A stretch of 39,220 nucleotides of DNA, taken from contig CAIYWI010000013.1 of the NCBI GenBank assembly GCA_903929885.1, positions 1 to 39,220 of the forward strand, given 5' to 3'. Of the stretch, positions 38,209-39,220 are shown one piece after another; within the stretch, counting starts at the first letter, position 1; each line of letters begins with the position of its first letter. The DNA comes from an uncultured Phycisphaerales bacterium. GTDB taxonomy: Bacteria > Planctomycetota > Phycisphaerae > Phycisphaerales > UBA1924. A program made the position numbers and the translations under genes. Under the pieces are notes generated by a model. That model did not search any database, had not been told where the DNA came from, and saw only the letters and a list, made by a program, of their open reading frames with translations.

Positions 38209-39220
38209 ATGAAGACCTTCACCGACATCTTCATCCGCCGCCCCGTCCTCGCGGTGGTGGTCAATCTCATCATCCTCGCCGTGGGGTGGCGTGCCCTGGG
38301 CGGCCTGCCCGTGCGCCAGTACCCTCGCATCGAGTCGAGTTCGATCATCATCTCCACGGCCTACATCGGCGCGAGCGCAGAGACCATTCGCGGGTTCATC
38401 ACCACCAAGATCGAGCAGGCCGTCTCCGCCATCGACGGCATCGACTACATCGAGAGCACCAGCACCGCCTCCTTCTCCCGAATCACCGTTCGCCTGCGGC
38501 TCAACCACGACAGCAACGATGCGCTCGCCGAGATCAGCGCACGCCTCAACCAGGTGCGCAGCGAACTCCCCCCCGAGGCCGAGTCGCCCGTCATCGAGAT
38601 CCAGCGGGCCGACCGCCCCTTCGCCACTTTCTACCTCTCCTTCACCAGCGACGTGATGAACCTCACGCAGCTGACCGACTTCCTCGCCCGCGAGGTTCAG
38701 CCCGAACTGGGCGTCATCGAGGGCGTGCAACGCGTCGGCATCGAGGGACCCCGCAACCTCGCCATGCGGCTGTGGCTCGATCCGGCCCGCATGAACGCCC
38801 TCAATGTCACCAGCGAACAGGTCGATGCCGCCCTGCGACGAAACAACTTCCTGTCCGCCGTCGGCCGCACCAAGGGCGAAGCGGTGCAGATCGACCTGCT
38901 CGCCAACACCGATCTCCGCTCCGTGCCCGAGTTCGAGCAACTCATCGTCCGCGAGTTCGAGGGCACCATCGTGCGGCTCAAGGACATCGCCCGCGTGGAA
39001 CTCGGCAGCGAGGAGCCCACGGGCGAGGCCGGCCTCGACGGCAAGCCCGCCATCTACCTCTCCGTGTGGCCCCTCCCCCGCGCCAACGAGCTCGAGGTCG
39101 CCTCGCGCCTGCGAGATCGCATGGAGCGACTGCGTCCCGCCCTGCCCGCCGGCGTCTCCATGCAGCTTGCCTACGACGGCACCTACTACATGGACAACGC
39201 CCTCAAGGAGATCACCAAGA
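38209..39220 (+). CDS. RND efflux permease (HAE1/AcrB family), 3' end beyond window
   Basis: The first 337 residues of an expected protein of about 1020-1050. The opening is typical: FTDIFIRRPVLAVVVNLIIL, then GLPVRQYPRIE, with transmembrane helix 1 at about 11-30. The porter domain follows: TAYIGASAETIRGFITTKIE, a block equivalent to the usual DPD..Q region (NDALAEISARLNQVRSELP), ADRPFATFYLSFTS and VQRVGIEGPRNLAMRLWLDP. The frame is open to the right edge. It uses the proton gradient to expel drugs or metabolites through the adaptor encoded just upstream and an outer-membrane channel not seen here. Confidence 0.95.
   Translation, partial: MKTFTDIFIRRPVLAVVVNLIILAVGWRALGGLPVRQYPRIESSSIIISTAYIGASAETIRGFITTKIEQAVSAIDGIDYIESTSTASFSRITVRLRLNHDSNDALAEISARLNQVRSELPPEAESPVIEIQRADRPFATFYLSFTSDVMNLTQLTDFLAREVQPELGVIEGVQRVGIEGPRNLAMRLWLDPARMNALNVTSEQVDAALRRNNFLSAVGRTKGEAVQIDLLANTDLRSVPEFEQLIVREFEGTIVRLKDIARVELGSEEPTGEAGLDGKPAIYLSVWPLPRANELEVASRLRDRMERLRPALPAGVSMQLAYDGTYYMDNALKEITK

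Overview
The window is a stretch of high-GC bacterial chromosome that most resembles a planctomycete of the Phycisphaerae. Three secreted proteins end in a PEP-CTERM-like sorting tail (Pro-rich start, hydrophobic helix, Arg cluster). Two others carry duplicated dockerin-like Ca2+ loops behind a choice-of-anchor C/DUF642-type domain, and several enzymes have Tat-type leaders. All of these are typical of that group. The housekeeping genes present are rpsA, glyA, carB and a tRNA-Pro. No rRNA, CRISPR array, prophage or insertion sequence was seen.

Layout. 1-227: a hairpin-rich repeat. 228-3584 (-): a kynurenine operon, kynU followed by a single ORF that joins kynurenine 3-monooxygenase to kynurenine formamidase. 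3654-8266: a methyltransferase, a PEP-CTERM protein, an HTH (replication-initiator-like) protein and a MATE exporter. 8427-10658 (+): a Tat-exported Gfo/Idh/MocA oxidoreductase and a Tat-exported sugar-isomerase-like TIM barrel, behind a good promoter. 10660-11000: an inverted copy of the left-end repeat plus a third partial module. 11045-13518 (-): two paralogous anchor-C/dockerin proteins. 13860-21152: rpsA (-), glyA (+), carB (+). 21269-26865: a MoxR-type AAA ATPase with a VWA partner (-), a host-attachment/eRF1-like protein and a PAC2 protein (+), and Hsp20 (-). 27151-31250: a second PEP-CTERM protein (-) and a GH116-like glycosidase (+). 31264-34372: a photolyase-like flavoprotein with the domain order reversed (-), a DUF6714-like protein (-), tRNA-Pro(GGG) (-) and a D-amino-acid-oxidase-like flavoenzyme (+). 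34384-39220: a membrane protein (-), a third PEP-CTERM protein (+) and an RND efflux operon (+) that runs off the right edge.

How the genes work together. The kyn operon supplies three consecutive steps from N-formylkynurenine to 3-hydroxyanthranilate (or kynurenine to anthranilate). The dioxygenase that starts the route and the enzyme that follows are not in the window. The Gfo/Idh and isomerase pair looks like an exported sugar-processing unit. The block at 21-27 kb gathers several proteins with chaperone, AAA or translation-related folds. The RND operon has a near-consensus promoter whose spacer is filled by a palindrome, which suggests local repression.

Most notable points: the KMO-formamidase fusion, the inverted mosaic hairpin repeats bracketing about 10.4 kb, the reversed-order photolyase relative, the GH116 protein that seems to lack the usual nucleophile motif, and palindromes placed inside two sigma-70-type promoters. 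All calls come from reading the sequence; no database search was run.
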